Shown piece by piece: positions 9,987 to 20,881 of a stretch of 64,000 nucleotides of DNA. The notes under the pieces are model-generated. The model made no database searches. It saw only the letters and a program-made list of their open reading frames with translations, and had not been told where the DNA came from. Position numbers and translations under genes: made by a program. Position 1 is the first letter of the stretch. Each line of letters begins with the position of its first letter. Source of the DNA: Candidatus Nitrotoga sp. CP45 (lineage in GTDB: Bacteria; Pseudomonadota; Gammaproteobacteria; Burkholderiales; Gallionellaceae); NCBI GenBank assembly GCA_945874105.1, contig CAMCFJ010000004.1:60448-124447 (forward strand), given 5' to 3'.

Positions 9987-10207
9987 TTGAACACAGCGGA
10001 TTTATAACTCAAACCTCATGTTCGGTCGGCATAAACATCATAAAAATGGAGTACGAAATTAATTTTCCATAGTGCAATTCTGACCCATGATTCCAAGCAA
10101 GCGTGCTACCGCAAAATCATGTTTGCTTGACACAGTTTCTGTACAATTCAAACCATCGTAGTTTTTTGTTATTTCCACTTTTTTTATTGCATCATTGGGG
10201 GTTTGTT

Positions 10208-11176
10208 GTGTCGTTTGAATCTATAAAACAATCTCTTGCCTCAGATATGTCTCTTGTAGACAGAATTATCCGCACCCGTTTACATTCTGATGTGGCACTG
10301 GTCAATCAGATGAGCGAATACATTATCAATAATGGCGGCAAACGGCTGCGCCCGACATTGGTGGTGTTATCCGCCAAGGCCTTGGGTTACACCGGAGAAT
10401 ATCATCACGGCATGGCAGCGGTGGTGGAGTTCATTCATACCGCCACCCTGCTGCACGACGACGTGGTGGATGAATCAGAGCTGCGCCGTGGGCAGGCAAC
10501 TGCCAGCGCCTTATTCGGTAATGCAGCGAGTGTTCTTGTTGGCGATTTTTTATATTCGCGAGCTTTTCAAATGATGGTGGAAGTAAATGACATGCGTGTG
10601 ATGCAAACGTTGGCAGACGCTACCAACACTATTGCAGAAGGTGAAGTATTGCAATTGCTCAGCTGTCATGACGCAAGTGTCGATGCAGCCAGTTATTTGC
10701 GCGTGATCTATTGCAAAACAGCCAAGCTATTTGAAGCAGCGATGCGTCTGGGCGCTATCCTGGCGCAGGTTGACAGCGCCAGCGAAGATGCTGTGGCGAA
10801 GTATGGAATGCACTTGGGAACAGCATTCCAATTAGTGGACGATATTCTGGATTATTCAGGGGACGAGCAAGAAACCGGCAAAAACCTCGGCGACGACCTG
10901 TCTGAAGGCAAGCCCACATTGCCGCTTATTTATGCCATGCAGCATGGAGATGCCAGCCAAGCTGCGGTAGTGAAGCTAGCCATTGAGCAAGGCAACATCG
11001 GGAGTTTTGCCGAAGTATTGCAGGCAATCAACCAAACCGGTGCCTTGGAATATACCCGGCAGCAGGCTCAAAGAGAATCAGATGCAGCATGCGCGGCGCT
11101 GTCTATCCTGCCAGATACGACTTACAAACAATCTCTACTGCAATTAGCTCATTTTGCTGCCACTCGGCAATTTTGA
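10208..11176 (+). CDS. ispB: Octaprenyl-diphosphate synthase / polyprenyl synthetase
   Basis: GGKRLRPTLVVLSAKALGY, LLHDDVVDESELRRG, LVDDILDYSGD; GTG at 10208 is a more plausible start than the track's 10103. Confidence 0.92.
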   Translation: MSFESIKQSLASDMSLVDRIIRTRLHSDVALVNQMSEYIINNGGKRLRPTLVVLSAKALGYTGEYHHGMAAVVEFIHTATLLHDDVVDESELRRGQATASALFGNAASVLVGDFLYSRAFQMMVEVNDMRVMQTLADATNTIAEGEVLQLLSCHDASVDAASYLRVIYCKTAKLFEAAMRLGAILAQVDSASEDAVAKYGMHLGTAFQLVDDILDYSGDEQETGKNLGDDLSEGKPTLPLIYAMQHGDASQAAVVKLAIEQGNIGSFAEVLQAINQTGALEYTRQQAQRESDAACAALSILPDTTYKQSLLQLAHFAATRQF

Positions 11177-11552
11177 TCAGGATAAATCCTGGGTAAACCA
11201 TCCCGCATGTTGAGACTTAATAACTCCCAAAAAACTTAACAAACTCGCAAGAACCTCACTCCGTCAGCAAAACTGGCGCCTTAAGCTGTCCATTCAATAA
11301 GATTAATGCACGATCATCACGCTAACTTATAAAGCAGTCAGGGTGAATTACAACGTAAAACAGCTTTTAATCTTAGCTTAAATCACCCACTTCATAACCT
11401 ACAATGGGCACCATCCGATGATAACCATCAATGTTTATGACGCTTTTCGACTCAAATTTTATCTCACACGCTAACACAAGCATTCTCCCGGTTCGGGCAG
11501 CGGGAATTGTGAGAACGAAGAGTTTTCGTCTATTTAATTTTTAAATAAAATT

Positions 11553-13226
11553 ATGATTAATGACACCCCTCCTTCCGAAATCGCGCGAAATACCCTGATC
11601 ACCTTGGCCGCACGCAAAATCGCTCCAACACCAGAAAACTATGCACGCCTATATCAGGAAATTAGTGGCGAACCTGAGGCTAATAGCGCGGACCAAATTT
11701 TGGCATTGAATGCGCAACCTCTTAAGGAATCAACCGACGGCAAATTGCAACCAGCATGGCCGAACCTGATCCGTGACCTGCTCACACAAATGGATACTGC
11801 GCATAAGGGAATCACTATCACGCGAAAAAAACAAGGCGTGGGAACCGTACTGAACAAATTCAATAATGACTCTAACGTTCTATTTTCAAAGTTGCAGGGG
11901 TTAATAGTTTCTTGGGGAAATACAACTTCGCCCGGCTCTGATGAACTTATCCCGGCAAAACCAGAAGCAGCGATAAATATCATATCCCCTGCCTCAGCAA
12001 ACATTACTGGCATTCCTGACAAAGCTATTGATACCCGACTGGTAGAGCAGCTGCGCGAGTTGCTGGCGCAATCTCTTGAAAGCACTCACAGCAAAGATCC
12101 CGATCTTATAAATGAAATTCAGGCATTGGCGCAACAGACTCGCACCACCAGCGATTATGCTCAAGCCACCAAGCTGAATAAGCAGCTACGCAAGCTCTGG
12201 GGCAAGCTGGCATTACGCGACAACGACAATTTCAAAATTCAGGAAGGATTGATGCGCCTGTTTCGCCTATTGGTGGAAAACGTCGGCGAACTGGTGACCG
12301 AAGACAAGTGGCTGCACGACCAGATTCTTAACCTGCAGGGAATCATCGAGCGCCCGATCAGTAAACAATCAATCGCCAGTGCGGAACGCAACCTGCGCAG
12401 CACGATCATCAAGCAAAGCTTGCTGAGACAAAACATGATTGATGCCAAGACCACGCTTAAAAGCCTGATGACGACCTTCATCGATCGCTTGAGTGACATG
12501 ACCGACAGCACTGGTGCATATCACAATAAAATCGAAGGTTATAGCTTGAAAATCGGGGAAACAGATAACCTTGCTGAATTAAGCAACATTCTGGATGACA
12601 TCATGCAAGACACGCGCATCATCCAGGCTAGCTCAATGCGCTCACACGAAGAGTTGGTCAGCACACGGAAACAGGCGCACATTGCCGAAGAACGTGTCAA
12701 GCAATTGGAGCAGGAACTGGAACATGTAAGCGAGTTAGTGCGCGAAGACCAACTTACTGGGGCACTCAACCGGCGCGGGCTCGATGATGTGCTGGAACGC
12801 GAAATGAAACGCGCTGACCGCCAGAAGACACCAGTCAGCATTGCGCTGCTCGACATTGATAATTTCAAGCAACTTAACGACTCTTTGGGCCATCAGACCG
12901 GCGACCAGGCACTCGTGCATTTAATCCAGGTAATCAAGAATGCCCTGCGCCCAACCGATGAAGTGGCACGTTATGGTGGCGAAGAATTCCTGATTATCCT
13001 GATAGATACCAGCCTGGAAGAGGCGATGACGACCATAATCCGCCTGCAACGCGAACTGACCAAAAGTCTTTTCCTGCATAACAACAAACGACAGCTGATT
13101 ACCTTTAGCGCCGGAGTTGCGCTACATACTAGCGGCGAAGACCCTGAATCAACAATCAGTCGTGCGGACAATGCCATGTACAAAGCCAAGCGGGCTGGCA
13201 AAAATCGCGTATTCGCAGCCGATTGA
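11553..13226 (+). CDS. GGDEF-domain protein (putative diguanylate cyclase) with long N-terminal helical region
   Basis: LVREDQLTGALNRRGLDDVLEREMKRADRQKTPVSIALLDIDNFKQLNDSLGHQTGDQAL...RYGGEEFLIILIDT... Confidence 0.93.
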   Translation: MINDTPPSEIARNTLITLAARKIAPTPENYARLYQEISGEPEANSADQILALNAQPLKESTDGKLQPAWPNLIRDLLTQMDTAHKGITITRKKQGVGTVLNKFNNDSNVLFSKLQGLIVSWGNTTSPGSDELIPAKPEAAINIISPASANITGIPDKAIDTRLVEQLRELLAQSLESTHSKDPDLINEIQALAQQTRTTSDYAQATKLNKQLRKLWGKLALRDNDNFKIQEGLMRLFRLLVENVGELVTEDKWLHDQILNLQGIIERPISKQSIASAERNLRSTIIKQSLLRQNMIDAKTTLKSLMTTFIDRLSDMTDSTGAYHNKIEGYSLKIGETDNLAELSNILDDIMQDTRIIQASSMRSHEELVSTRKQAHIAEERVKQLEQELEHVSELVREDQLTGALNRRGLDDVLEREMKRADRQKTPVSIALLDIDNFKQLNDSLGHQTGDQALVHLIQVIKNALRPTDEVARYGGEEFLIILIDTSLEEAMTTIIRLQRELTKSLFLHNNKRQLITFSAGVALHTSGEDPESTISRADNAMYKAKRAGKNRVFAAD

Positions 13227-13422
13227 CAGGGGAGTGTGATTCAGGTTGGTTGGCAGACATACACTTGTTATATGCAGTCCATCATCGAATAGTGCAGCCA
13301 GCCATCCCGCAAAGGTGAGAATCTGGCGCAATTTCAAGCATCTGAATGACTACCTTCGCGGGCAGGCCAAGGCCAATTATTATGAATGCGTTCTATGCCT
13401 CAAAAAAAAATGAAGTGTGTAC

Positions 13423-13449
13423 TAAAGTTTTTTCCGCTCTTTCCGTTAA
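13423..13449 (+). promoter_or_regulatory. Putative sigma-28 (FliA) promoter of fliC copy 1
   Basis: TAAAGTTT-N11-TCCGTTAA versus enterobacterial consensus TAAAGTTT-N11-GCCGATAA; about 95 bp upstream of fliC. Confidence 0.8.
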
Positions 13450-13545
13450 CTGAAACTAACTACGGTTGATTAGCCTGGCATTGCAAGGCAAACCAAAGTA
13501 AACGGCAACTTTGCCGTAATGAAAATCAGTTAAAGGAGAATTAAC

Positions 13546-15699
13546 ATGCCTGCAGTTATTAATACCAACGTTGCATCCCTGAATGCTCAACGCAACCTGA
13601 ACTCTTCACAAAGCGCACTACAAACCTCTTTGCAACGCCTATCTTCCGGCCTGCGCATCAACAGCGCCAAAGACGATGCAGCGGGTATGGCGATTACCGA
13701 ACGGATGACATCACAAATTCGCGGTCTCAATCAAGCTGCACGTAATGCTAATGACGGCGTCTCTTTGGCGCAAACCGCTGAAGGTGGATTGGCCGAGGTT
13801 GGCAACAACCTGCAACGTATCCGCGAGCTGGCGATTCAATCTGCCAATTCGACTAATTCTTCATCTGACCGTGCTTCGCTCAACGCTGAAGTGTCACAAT
13901 TACTCGCTGAAATACAGCGTGTTGCGACAACTTCCCAATTCAACGGTCAGAACATACTTGATGGCACCTTCACGGCAGCCCAGTTCCAGGTTGGCGCGAA
14001 TGCCAATCAGACTATTACAGCCAGCACAGGCAATTCCCAAACATCGGCGCTGGGTTCTTACCAAGTCGCCACCAACAGTATTTCGGCAGTAAGCGGCACG
14101 GCACTCACAGCGGGTCAATTAACGCTCAACGGCATTGATGTAGGTAGCTCAACTTCAGGTTCGGCCGAAGCGATTTCTGCTGCCATCAACGGGGCTGCTA
14201 ACCAAACCGGTGTCACCTCCTCAGCCTCCACCGTGGTGAGCAGCTCTGTCTCCAATCCATTGCTACGCAACCAATCGCTGCAATCCGGCGACTTGGTCAT
14301 TAATGGCGTAAGCATTGGTGCGGTTGCAGGCTCCAGTAACGTTGCGACACAAGGCGGCAACGTCGCTGCCGCAATCAATGCGGTATCGACCCAAACCGGC
14401 GTTACAGCAACGGCCAACGGCGGTACTGGCGCGCTGACACTCACGTCCAGCACCGGCAAAACAATCGACATCACCACCAATGCAACCACAACGGCTGACG
14501 GTGCTACCCGAGTGGAGAATGCCACCGGCTTGGAAATGGCAAGTGCCGCGAAAACATTTGGCAACAGCGTCATCACCGTTGGCTCAGGCGCCCGCCAAGT
14601 AGTCACCAATACTTCAACCAACACTGCCTCTGCCGCCGACACATTGACTGTGGCCGGTGTTACTTTCACCTATAGCGCTGGTGCCAACAGTGCTACCAAC
14701 ATCCAGATCGACAACGCTACCGCTGCTGCCCAAGGAGCCAATGTCAGAGCCGCGCTCGCTTTGAACAGCACGGTGACAAACGCATTCACCATTACGGGCG
14801 CTACAACTGACGCGATTCTGACTGCAAAAAGCAACGTGTTATCGACTGCGTTTACCGATGGCTTGGCTTCCGCAACGGCAACCGCCGGTGGTAGCTCATG
14901 GGCATCAACTACAGCAGGTGCGGGGGTTGCAATTGGCGATACCCTGAAAGTCGGTGGCCTTACTTACGAATTCACGCGGCACAATGCGACCGCTGTGGGT
15001 ACCGCAGGCAACATCCAGGTAAAACTGGGTACTGGCGGTGCTAATGCAGCAGCTGATGACGTTTTAACGGCCACCAACCTGGCCGCGGCCATTTCCGCCC
15101 AACAGGCTGCGGGCAATGGCACGGTAGGATTTACCTCCAGGGCCAGTGGTGCGGTTACCGTAACCAATGCTCTGTATGGCACCGCTGGTGTCGTAGCAGT
15201 GCCAACGGAACCAGTAACCCTCGGTACCGCTGGTGCAGTGGCCAGCGTTGACACGGCGGGCGTCAGTGGGGTTTATGCCAGCAGCAGCACCAAGGGAACG
15301 TTGACACTTAACTCTGCCAACACGTTCAGCATTGGCGGAACATCTCCCGCTGCTGCGGGCTTGAGTGCCGCCAATGTTGGTCTGACTGCTATTAACATAG
15401 TGGATATTTCGACGGTAGTAGGTGCAAATAATGCGATTTCGCTGATTGATGGTGCGCTAAGTCAGGTCAGCACGATACGCGGCAGCATGGGTGCTTTGCA
15501 AAACCGCTTTGCCAGCGTGGTGTCCAGTCTGTCTGCATCGTCAGAGAACCTCTCTTCTGCACGTAGCCGGATTTTAGATGCAGACTTTGCGGCAGAAACT
15601 GCACAGCTGACCCGTAACCAAATCCTGCAACAAGCAGGTACGGCGATGCTGGCACAAGCAAACCAATTGCCAAACAATGTATTGTCGCTGTTGAGATAA
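13546..15699 (+). CDS. fliC: Flagellin (copy 1, intact, with long central variable region)
   Basis: [50 protein letters not shown]... and C-terminal [45 protein letters not shown]. Confidence 0.97.
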   Translation: MPAVINTNVASLNAQRNLNSSQSALQTSLQRLSSGLRINSAKDDAAGMAITERMTSQIRGLNQAARNANDGVSLAQTAEGGLAEVGNNLQRIRELAIQSANSTNSSSDRASLNAEVSQLLAEIQRVATTSQFNGQNILDGTFTAAQFQVGANANQTITASTGNSQTSALGSYQVATNSISAVSGTALTAGQLTLNGIDVGSSTSGSAEAISAAINGAANQTGVTSSASTVVSSSVSNPLLRNQSLQSGDLVINGVSIGAVAGSSNVATQGGNVAAAINAVSTQTGVTATANGGTGALTLTSSTGKTIDITTNATTTADGATRVENATGLEMASAAKTFGNSVITVGSGARQVVTNTSTNTASAADTLTVAGVTFTYSAGANSATNIQIDNATAAAQGANVRAALALNSTVTNAFTITGATTDAILTAKSNVLSTAFTDGLASATATAGGSSWASTTAGAGVAIGDTLKVGGLTYEFTRHNATAVGTAGNIQVKLGTGGANAAADDVLTATNLAAAISAQQAAGNGTVGFTSRASGAVTVTNALYGTAGVVAVPTEPVTLGTAGAVASVDTAGVSGVYASSSTKGTLTLNSANTFSIGGTSPAAAGLSAANVGLTAINIVDISTVVGANNAISLIDGALSQVSTIRGSMGALQNRFASVVSSLSASSENLSSARSRILDADFAAETAQLTRNQILQQAGTAMLAQANQLPNNVLSLLR

Positions 15700-15716
15700 C
15701 GCGCCAGGTGATTAAC

Positions 15717-15740
15717 CCCAGCCGAAATAATTCGGCTGGG
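15717..15740 (+). terminator. Perfect 10-bp stem-loop between fliC and flaG (possible attenuator or partial terminator)
   Basis: CCCAGCCGAA-ATAA-TTCGGCTGGG followed by CCTTTGAT; weak U tract. Confidence 0.6.
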
Positions 15741-15764
15741 CCTTTGATATAAAGGAGAGGACAA

Positions 15765-16178
15765 TTGCTTATCCAAAGCACTAGCAACATGGCTCAGACT
15801 TCACTGTCTGGCAAAATTTCAAGCAACGGGCTCGCCAACGATGGCAAGCCTATTATTATTTCTGCCCCATCTTCTGGTAGTTCAGTCCAGCCTGGCGTGT
15901 CAGCTGACTTGCCCCTGGTCGCAGTAGTGCAGACTGCCGAACAACAAGCCACTTCTGCCCAATTGCGAAACGCTGCAGACAACATCAACAAGGTACTGAA
16001 GCAGTCAAACAAGAATTTAGAGTTCAGTGTGGACACTGGCACCAAAAAGGCTATAGTCAAACTGATCGAAACAGATACCGGTGATTTGATTCGTCAATAT
16101 CCCACGGAAGAAATGTTGGCAATTTCCAGCGCTATAGACCATTTTCAGCAAGGCGTATTGCTGAAACAAAAGGCCTAA
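15765..16178 (+). CDS. flaG: FlaG family protein
   Basis: AADNINKVLKQSNKNLEFSVDTGTKKAIVKLIETDTGDLIRQYPTEEMLAI; located between fliC and fliD. Confidence 0.9.
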   Translation: MLIQSTSNMAQTSLSGKISSNGLANDGKPIIISAPSSGSSVQPGVSADLPLVAVVQTAEQQATSAQLRNAADNINKVLKQSNKNLEFSVDTGTKKAIVKLIETDTGDLIRQYPTEEMLAISSAIDHFQQGVLLKQKA

Positions 16179-16191
16179 GGAGAGACAAATC

Positions 16192-18183
16192 ATGGCAACC
16201 GCAACCACATCAGCTACCTCGTCGACCAATCTGGACGTCAATAGCATTGTAAGTCAGTTGATGGCGGTTGAGCGGCAACCAATCAATAAGCTCAACGTCA
16301 AGGAAGCAAGCTACCAAACCAAGCTTTCTGCCTACGGTAGCATAAAAGGGGCAGTAGCCGGCTTTCAAACTGCAATGCAGAGCTTGAGTAGCGCGATCAG
16401 GTTTACCAAACTCGATGCGATTCCTTCTGATGACACAATTTTGTCTGCTACTGCCAGTAGTATCGCGGTAGCGGGCACTTATTCTTTGGAAGTGACCAGC
16501 CTGGCCCAAGCTCAAAAACTTGTCGCCATTGGTCAATCCAGTAGCACTGCTGGCATCGGCAATGGAACTGCGACTACGGTCACTTTCGATTTTGGCACCA
16601 TCAATGGCGGGACGCTGGATCCGGTAACCAAAAAATATACCGGTGTTACCTCGTTTGGCTCAAACGGCAATGGCACCAAGAGCATCACCATAGACAGCAG
16701 CAATAATTCTCTGCAAGGCATCCGCGATGCCATCAACGCGGCCAAGATAGGCGTAACGGCAACCATCATCAACGACGGCGGCGCTTCGCCCTATCGCCTT
16801 GCGCTGTCATCGGACAACATTGGCGTAAGCAATAGCCTGAAGATTTCAGTAAGCGGCGAGGCAAACTTGACTAGCCTGCTGGCGCACGATCCTGCGGCTA
16901 CGCAAAATTTGACTGAGGATGTCACCGCGAAAAATGCCGAGTTCAAGGTAAATGGCGTATCCGTCAGCAAGGCCTCAAACTCTGTCTCCGATGTGATACA
17001 GGGAGTCACGCTCAACCTGAAAAAAATTACCACAACACCGACAACTGTGACCGTGGCTCATGACAATGCCTCTGTCAGTAACTCGGTCTCCGGCTTTGTG
17101 AAGGCTTACAATGACTTGGCCAAAACACTAAAAGATATCTCTGCTTACAATCCCGCAACCAAACAATCGGCGATTTTGCAGGGCGACAGCACCGTGCGTT
17201 CCCTGCAATCGCAGTTGCGGAACATGCTTGGATCTCCCGTCACGGGGGCTTCCGGCGCGCTGACTACGCTGTCTCAGATAGGCATTTCTTTCCAAAAGGA
17301 TGGCTCCCTCGGACTGGACAATGCCAAGCTCAATAGCGCAATAGCCAATAATGTCAGCGACATTGCCAGTTTGTTTGCCGCTGTCGGTAATGGAACGGAT
17401 AGTTTGGTCAGTTATAACTCCGCAACCAGTAACACCAAAGCCGGTAGCTATGCAGTGAATGTTACCCAAATTGCCACCCAAGGCAATACCGTAGGAAATA
17501 GTGCGGCCAACACCACCATCACAAATACAAATAATGCGCTGGACATAACTGTCAATGGAGTCAGCGCTTCAATAACTTTGAATGCGGGAGTTTATACAGC
17601 TCAAACCTTAGCTGCCGAATTGCAAGCCAAGATCAATGGCGCAAACACATTCAGCAACGCGGGTATTACGGTTGCGGTTACGCAAAATAGTGGTGTGCTA
17701 TCAGTAGCCTCTTCCAGCTATGGATCCAGCTCCAGCGTTGCTATCAGCGGGGCTGGGGTCAGTGACTTGCTCGGCGCAACTCCCACGCAAACCGCTGGTG
17801 TTAACGTTGAGGGATCCATCGGCGGTGGGACTTGTACTGGCACCGGCCAGATTTTGTGCGACTTACATGGCTTGAATGTCACCATCAACGGCGGGGCATT
17901 AGGCGATCGTGGTAGCGTAAATTACTCGAATGGCTATGCATTTTCACTCGATAAATGGGCAAGCACCGTATTGACAACCGATGGAACGCTCGCCAGTCGC
18001 ACCGATGGTATTAACAACTCCGTCAAGGACATAGGAAATCGCCGAGCTGCAATGGAAACCCGTTTACTAGGCATTGAAAAACGGTACCGCGCCCAATTTT
18101 CCTCGCTGGATATGATGCTGAGCAACATGAATCAAACCAGCAATTATTTGACCCAACAACTCGCACAAATCGCCAAACTATAA
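16192..18183 (+). CDS. fliD: Flagellar filament capping protein
   Basis: LDVNSIVSQLMAVERQPINKLNVKEASYQTKLSAYGSIKGAV... and C-terminal FSSLDMMLSNMNQTSNYLTQQLAQI. Confidence 0.95.
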   Translation: MATATTSATSSTNLDVNSIVSQLMAVERQPINKLNVKEASYQTKLSAYGSIKGAVAGFQTAMQSLSSAIRFTKLDAIPSDDTILSATASSIAVAGTYSLEVTSLAQAQKLVAIGQSSSTAGIGNGTATTVTFDFGTINGGTLDPVTKKYTGVTSFGSNGNGTKSITIDSSNNSLQGIRDAINAAKIGVTATIINDGGASPYRLALSSDNIGVSNSLKISVSGEANLTSLLAHDPAATQNLTEDVTAKNAEFKVNGVSVSKASNSVSDVIQGVTLNLKKITTTPTTVTVAHDNASVSNSVSGFVKAYNDLAKTLKDISAYNPATKQSAILQGDSTVRSLQSQLRNMLGSPVTGASGALTTLSQIGISFQKDGSLGLDNAKLNSAIANNVSDIASLFAAVGNGTDSLVSYNSATSNTKAGSYAVNVTQIATQGNTVGNSAANTTITNTNNALDITVNGVSASITLNAGVYTAQTLAAELQAKINGANTFSNAGITVAVTQNSGVLSVASSSYGSSSSVAISGAGVSDLLGATPTQTAGVNVEGSIGGGTCTGTGQILCDLHGLNVTINGGALGDRGSVNYSNGYAFSLDKWASTVLTTDGTLASRTDGINNSVKDIGNRRAAMETRLLGIEKRYRAQFSSLDMMLSNMNQTSNYLTQQLAQIAKL

Positions 18184-18198
18184 CTTGGGAGAATTACC

Positions 18199-18729
18199 AT
18201 GAACACCAATACTGCTATCAAGGCCTATAACAAAGTTGATATTGAATCAGGCGTAAATGCGGCTGATCCGCACAAGCTTATTTTGATGCTCTATCAAGGC
18301 GCATTACTGGCGATAATATCGGCCAAGAACCAAATTTTGCGCAAGGAAACAGCCGCCAAGGGCGCGTCCATTTCCAAGGCTATCACGATTATTGACGGAG
18401 GGCTGAAAGCCTGCCTCGACAAGAATGCCGGTGGCGAACTGGCACAGAATCTTTCATCCCTGTATGACTACATGAACCAGCGTCTATTAATTGCCAATCT
18501 TAAAAACGACACTGACATCCTGGACGAAGTAAGCAAATTGCTGACCGAACTCAAAGGGGCGTGGGAAAGCATACGTTCTGGCATCTCCTCTGCCTTGCCC
18601 GCCACTCCCACCATTGGCCGGCAACAAACTATCTCCATAGCTAGACCGCAAGACATTATCGCCCAGTCAACTATGCCACTACAGTCAGCAATCGGCAGAC
18701 GTGCAATGTCATCTTATGGAAGTGTATAG
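18199..18729 (+). CDS. fliS: Flagellar export chaperone FliS (with C-terminal extension)
   Basis: AIKAYNKVDIESGVNAADPHKLILMLYQGALLAIISAK...SLYDYMNQRLLIANLKND. Confidence 0.92.
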   Translation: MNTNTAIKAYNKVDIESGVNAADPHKLILMLYQGALLAIISAKNQILRKETAAKGASISKAITIIDGGLKACLDKNAGGELAQNLSSLYDYMNQRLLIANLKNDTDILDEVSKLLTELKGAWESIRSGISSALPATPTIGRQQTISIARPQDIIAQSTMPLQSAIGRRAMSSYGSV

Positions 18730-18935
18730 GCAGTGAACAAGCATCTAATCACCCACGCCCTTACATGTTATGGAATGAGAATAGAAAAAAATGCTTAGCG
18801 CCAAGCTACAGATATCAAAACATTATCCGACATGCTGAATAGCGACGCTTGATTGTAGCTACAATAGTAAGACAAATCGAAATAGTCAGCGATACAGTGA
18901 CACGATCAACACAACAAGATTAAAGGATGTAGGCC

Positions 18936-19259
18936 ATGGATCAAGTCATCGAAAATTATGAGTTTCTTTCATCAATCACCGCTCAGATGCGCGTAGCCGC
19001 CACACATGGCCTGTGGGATGAATTAGTGGAATTGGAGAAACAGTGTGGCCAGCATATAGAAATCATGAAAACTCAAGATGCGGGCATCTCATCTGACGAA
19101 AGTACACGATTGCGTAAGTTGGAATTGATCCGGAAAATCCTTGCGGATGATGCGGAAATCCGCAACCATACTGAACCGTGGATGGCTCAATTACATCGCA
19201 TCATGCATAGCTCGGGGCAAGAGCGTCTTTTGCAGCAGACCTACTCCAGCGAATATTAA
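18936..19259 (+). CDS. fliT: FliT-like flagellar chaperone
   Basis: Small helical protein MDQVIENYEFLSSITAQMRVAATHGLWDELVELEKQCGQHIEIM... after fliS. Confidence 0.7.
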   Translation: MDQVIENYEFLSSITAQMRVAATHGLWDELVELEKQCGQHIEIMKTQDAGISSDESTRLRKLELIRKILADDAEIRNHTEPWMAQLHRIMHSSGQERLLQQTYSSEY

Positions 19260-19338
19260 CCATTTAGAGTGCGCGCGGGTATAACCGTGCTTCAGGAAAA
19301 CGTGGCGTAATGCCGCAGCACTCTGCACAACATGCCCA

Positions 19339-20394
19339 ATGCACATGCTGCCTGTTAACCTCTTGAACACACTCAAGGCACTCGCATTAGCGCAAAAAAC
19401 TCTTCCCGCTGCCGCAACTGATGCAGCGCCCAAAACAGGGCAGCTTGAGCCGGAACAAAAAATTCAGGGTATTGTGCAAAACCAAGTATCCCCCGGTTTG
19501 TTCAATGTTCGTATTGGCGAACAGCTTACCCAAATGCCACTTCCTGCTTTTATCCGCATTGGCGACACAATCAAACTGCAAGTCATCGCCACAAGTCCTC
19601 GCCTGACCTTCAGCATGTCCGCCTCGGCTAACCCGTTATCCACGGATGAGCAACTAAGTTCAGTAGCTCGACTGTTGTCCGCCCTGTCGCAACAACCACG
19701 CGAAAAACCCGATATGCGCGCGATGCAAAGCGCACCAATATGGACAACGCCAAAGGCAATGCCAAGCACCCAATTAGCCGGACTGCTGAGCGAAGCGCTT
19801 GGTAACAGCGGTCTATTCTATGAATCACACCAGGCACAATGGCTGGAAGGTACGCGCAGCACTTCGCAACTTATGCAAGAACCACAGAATTACGTAACAG
19901 CGAACCCTTCAGTAACACTGAACCCTTCAGCAACAGTGGAAAAATCGTCCATGCCGGACGGCAACACATCCGCTCTGAATCAACTGAATATGGCAGCTTC
20001 AACGGCAGAAAAAATGCCAATTATTCCCGAGCACCTGCAACCGCTCGTGCAGCAGCAAATCAATGCACTTGAAACGCGGCAGGTGATATGGCAAGGCAAC
20101 ATCTGGCCAAGCCAGGCCATGCAATGGGAAATTCACGAAGAAGATTCACCTACGCCTGCTACGGAAAACCAGAAACGATGGACCACACAAATTCATCTTG
20201 ATCTGCCCAATCTGGGCATGGTCTCCGCCACATTAAGTTTCAATAGTGTTGGCCTGAGCTTAAAACTGAATGCTGGTTCTGCTGCAACACGCACCACATT
20301 AGGCAATGCCAGTTCGCAACTGATCGCTTCCATGTCCGACTGTGGAATCCCAATTGTCAGTACACTAGTCACGCAACATGAACCCACCCAATAA
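19339..20394 (+). CDS. Flagellar hook-length control FliK-like protein
   Basis: C-terminal WTTQIHLDLPNLGMVSATLSFNSVGLSLKLNAGSAATRTTL...; flagellar context. Confidence 0.72.
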   Translation: MHMLPVNLLNTLKALALAQKTLPAAATDAAPKTGQLEPEQKIQGIVQNQVSPGLFNVRIGEQLTQMPLPAFIRIGDTIKLQVIATSPRLTFSMSASANPLSTDEQLSSVARLLSALSQQPREKPDMRAMQSAPIWTTPKAMPSTQLAGLLSEALGNSGLFYESHQAQWLEGTRSTSQLMQEPQNYVTANPSVTLNPSATVEKSSMPDGNTSALNQLNMAASTAEKMPIIPEHLQPLVQQQINALETRQVIWQGNIWPSQAMQWEIHEEDSPTPATENQKRWTTQIHLDLPNLGMVSATLSFNSVGLSLKLNAGSAATRTTLGNASSQLIASMSDCGIPIVSTLVTQHEPTQ

Positions 20395-20656
20395 ACGCCA
20401 ATTGGCCGTCGCGCTGGCTTATCATGGCCACGAACCAGCGCCCAGAGTAGTGGCTCAGGGTCGCGGCTTAATCGCGCAGGCGATCATCCAGCGCGCCAAA
20501 GAGCACGGCGTGTTTGTGCATGAATCGGAGGATCTGGTGGGATTACTGATGCAAGTTGAACTGGATCAGCACATTCCACCGCAGCTTTATATGGCTGTGG
20601 CGGAACTACTAGCTTGGTTATACCGTTTGGAGCAAGGAGAAGTTCCCCCAATTTAG
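20378..20656 (+). CDS. FlhB C-terminal-domain-like protein (stand-alone EscU/YscU-type cytoplasmic domain)
   Basis: RQLAVALAYHGHEPAPRVVAQGRGLIAQAIIQRAKEHGVFVHESEDLVGLLMQVELDQHIPPQLYMAVAELLAWLYRLE; overlaps the end of the FliK-like gene. Confidence 0.88.
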   Translation: MNPPNKRQLAVALAYHGHEPAPRVVAQGRGLIAQAIIQRAKEHGVFVHESEDLVGLLMQVELDQHIPPQLYMAVAELLAWLYRLEQGEVPPI

Positions 20657-20881
20657 AAATCTGAGTGAAAAATGTAACTACAATATCCTCGGCAGACTAA
20701 ATTCTGAAGCGCGACTTTTGATACTTTGTGTCATAAATGTCCATAGCTTTACCCTGGTCGCAGCGAAATTCTTAACTTGATCATACCGTTTGAAGCATAG
20801 GAAACTTCCCCTTAATTTAGGCATAGCCAAAAAAAAGTCTCGGTATAATCATAATATGTATAAATTTTGATTAGGTGCAGC

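Noticed and set aside
10103-10207. N-terminal extension of IspB in the ORF track (MLPQNHVCLTQFLYNSNHRSF...)
   Set aside because: Not characteristic of polyprenyl synthetases; a GTG start at 10208 fits the family better.
14115-14669. 184-aa minus-strand ORF and 24956-25447 plus-strand ORF in the flagellins
   Set aside because: Mirror-image antisense ORFs in the two flagellin copies; composition reflects Ala/Thr/Val-rich codons on the coding strand.
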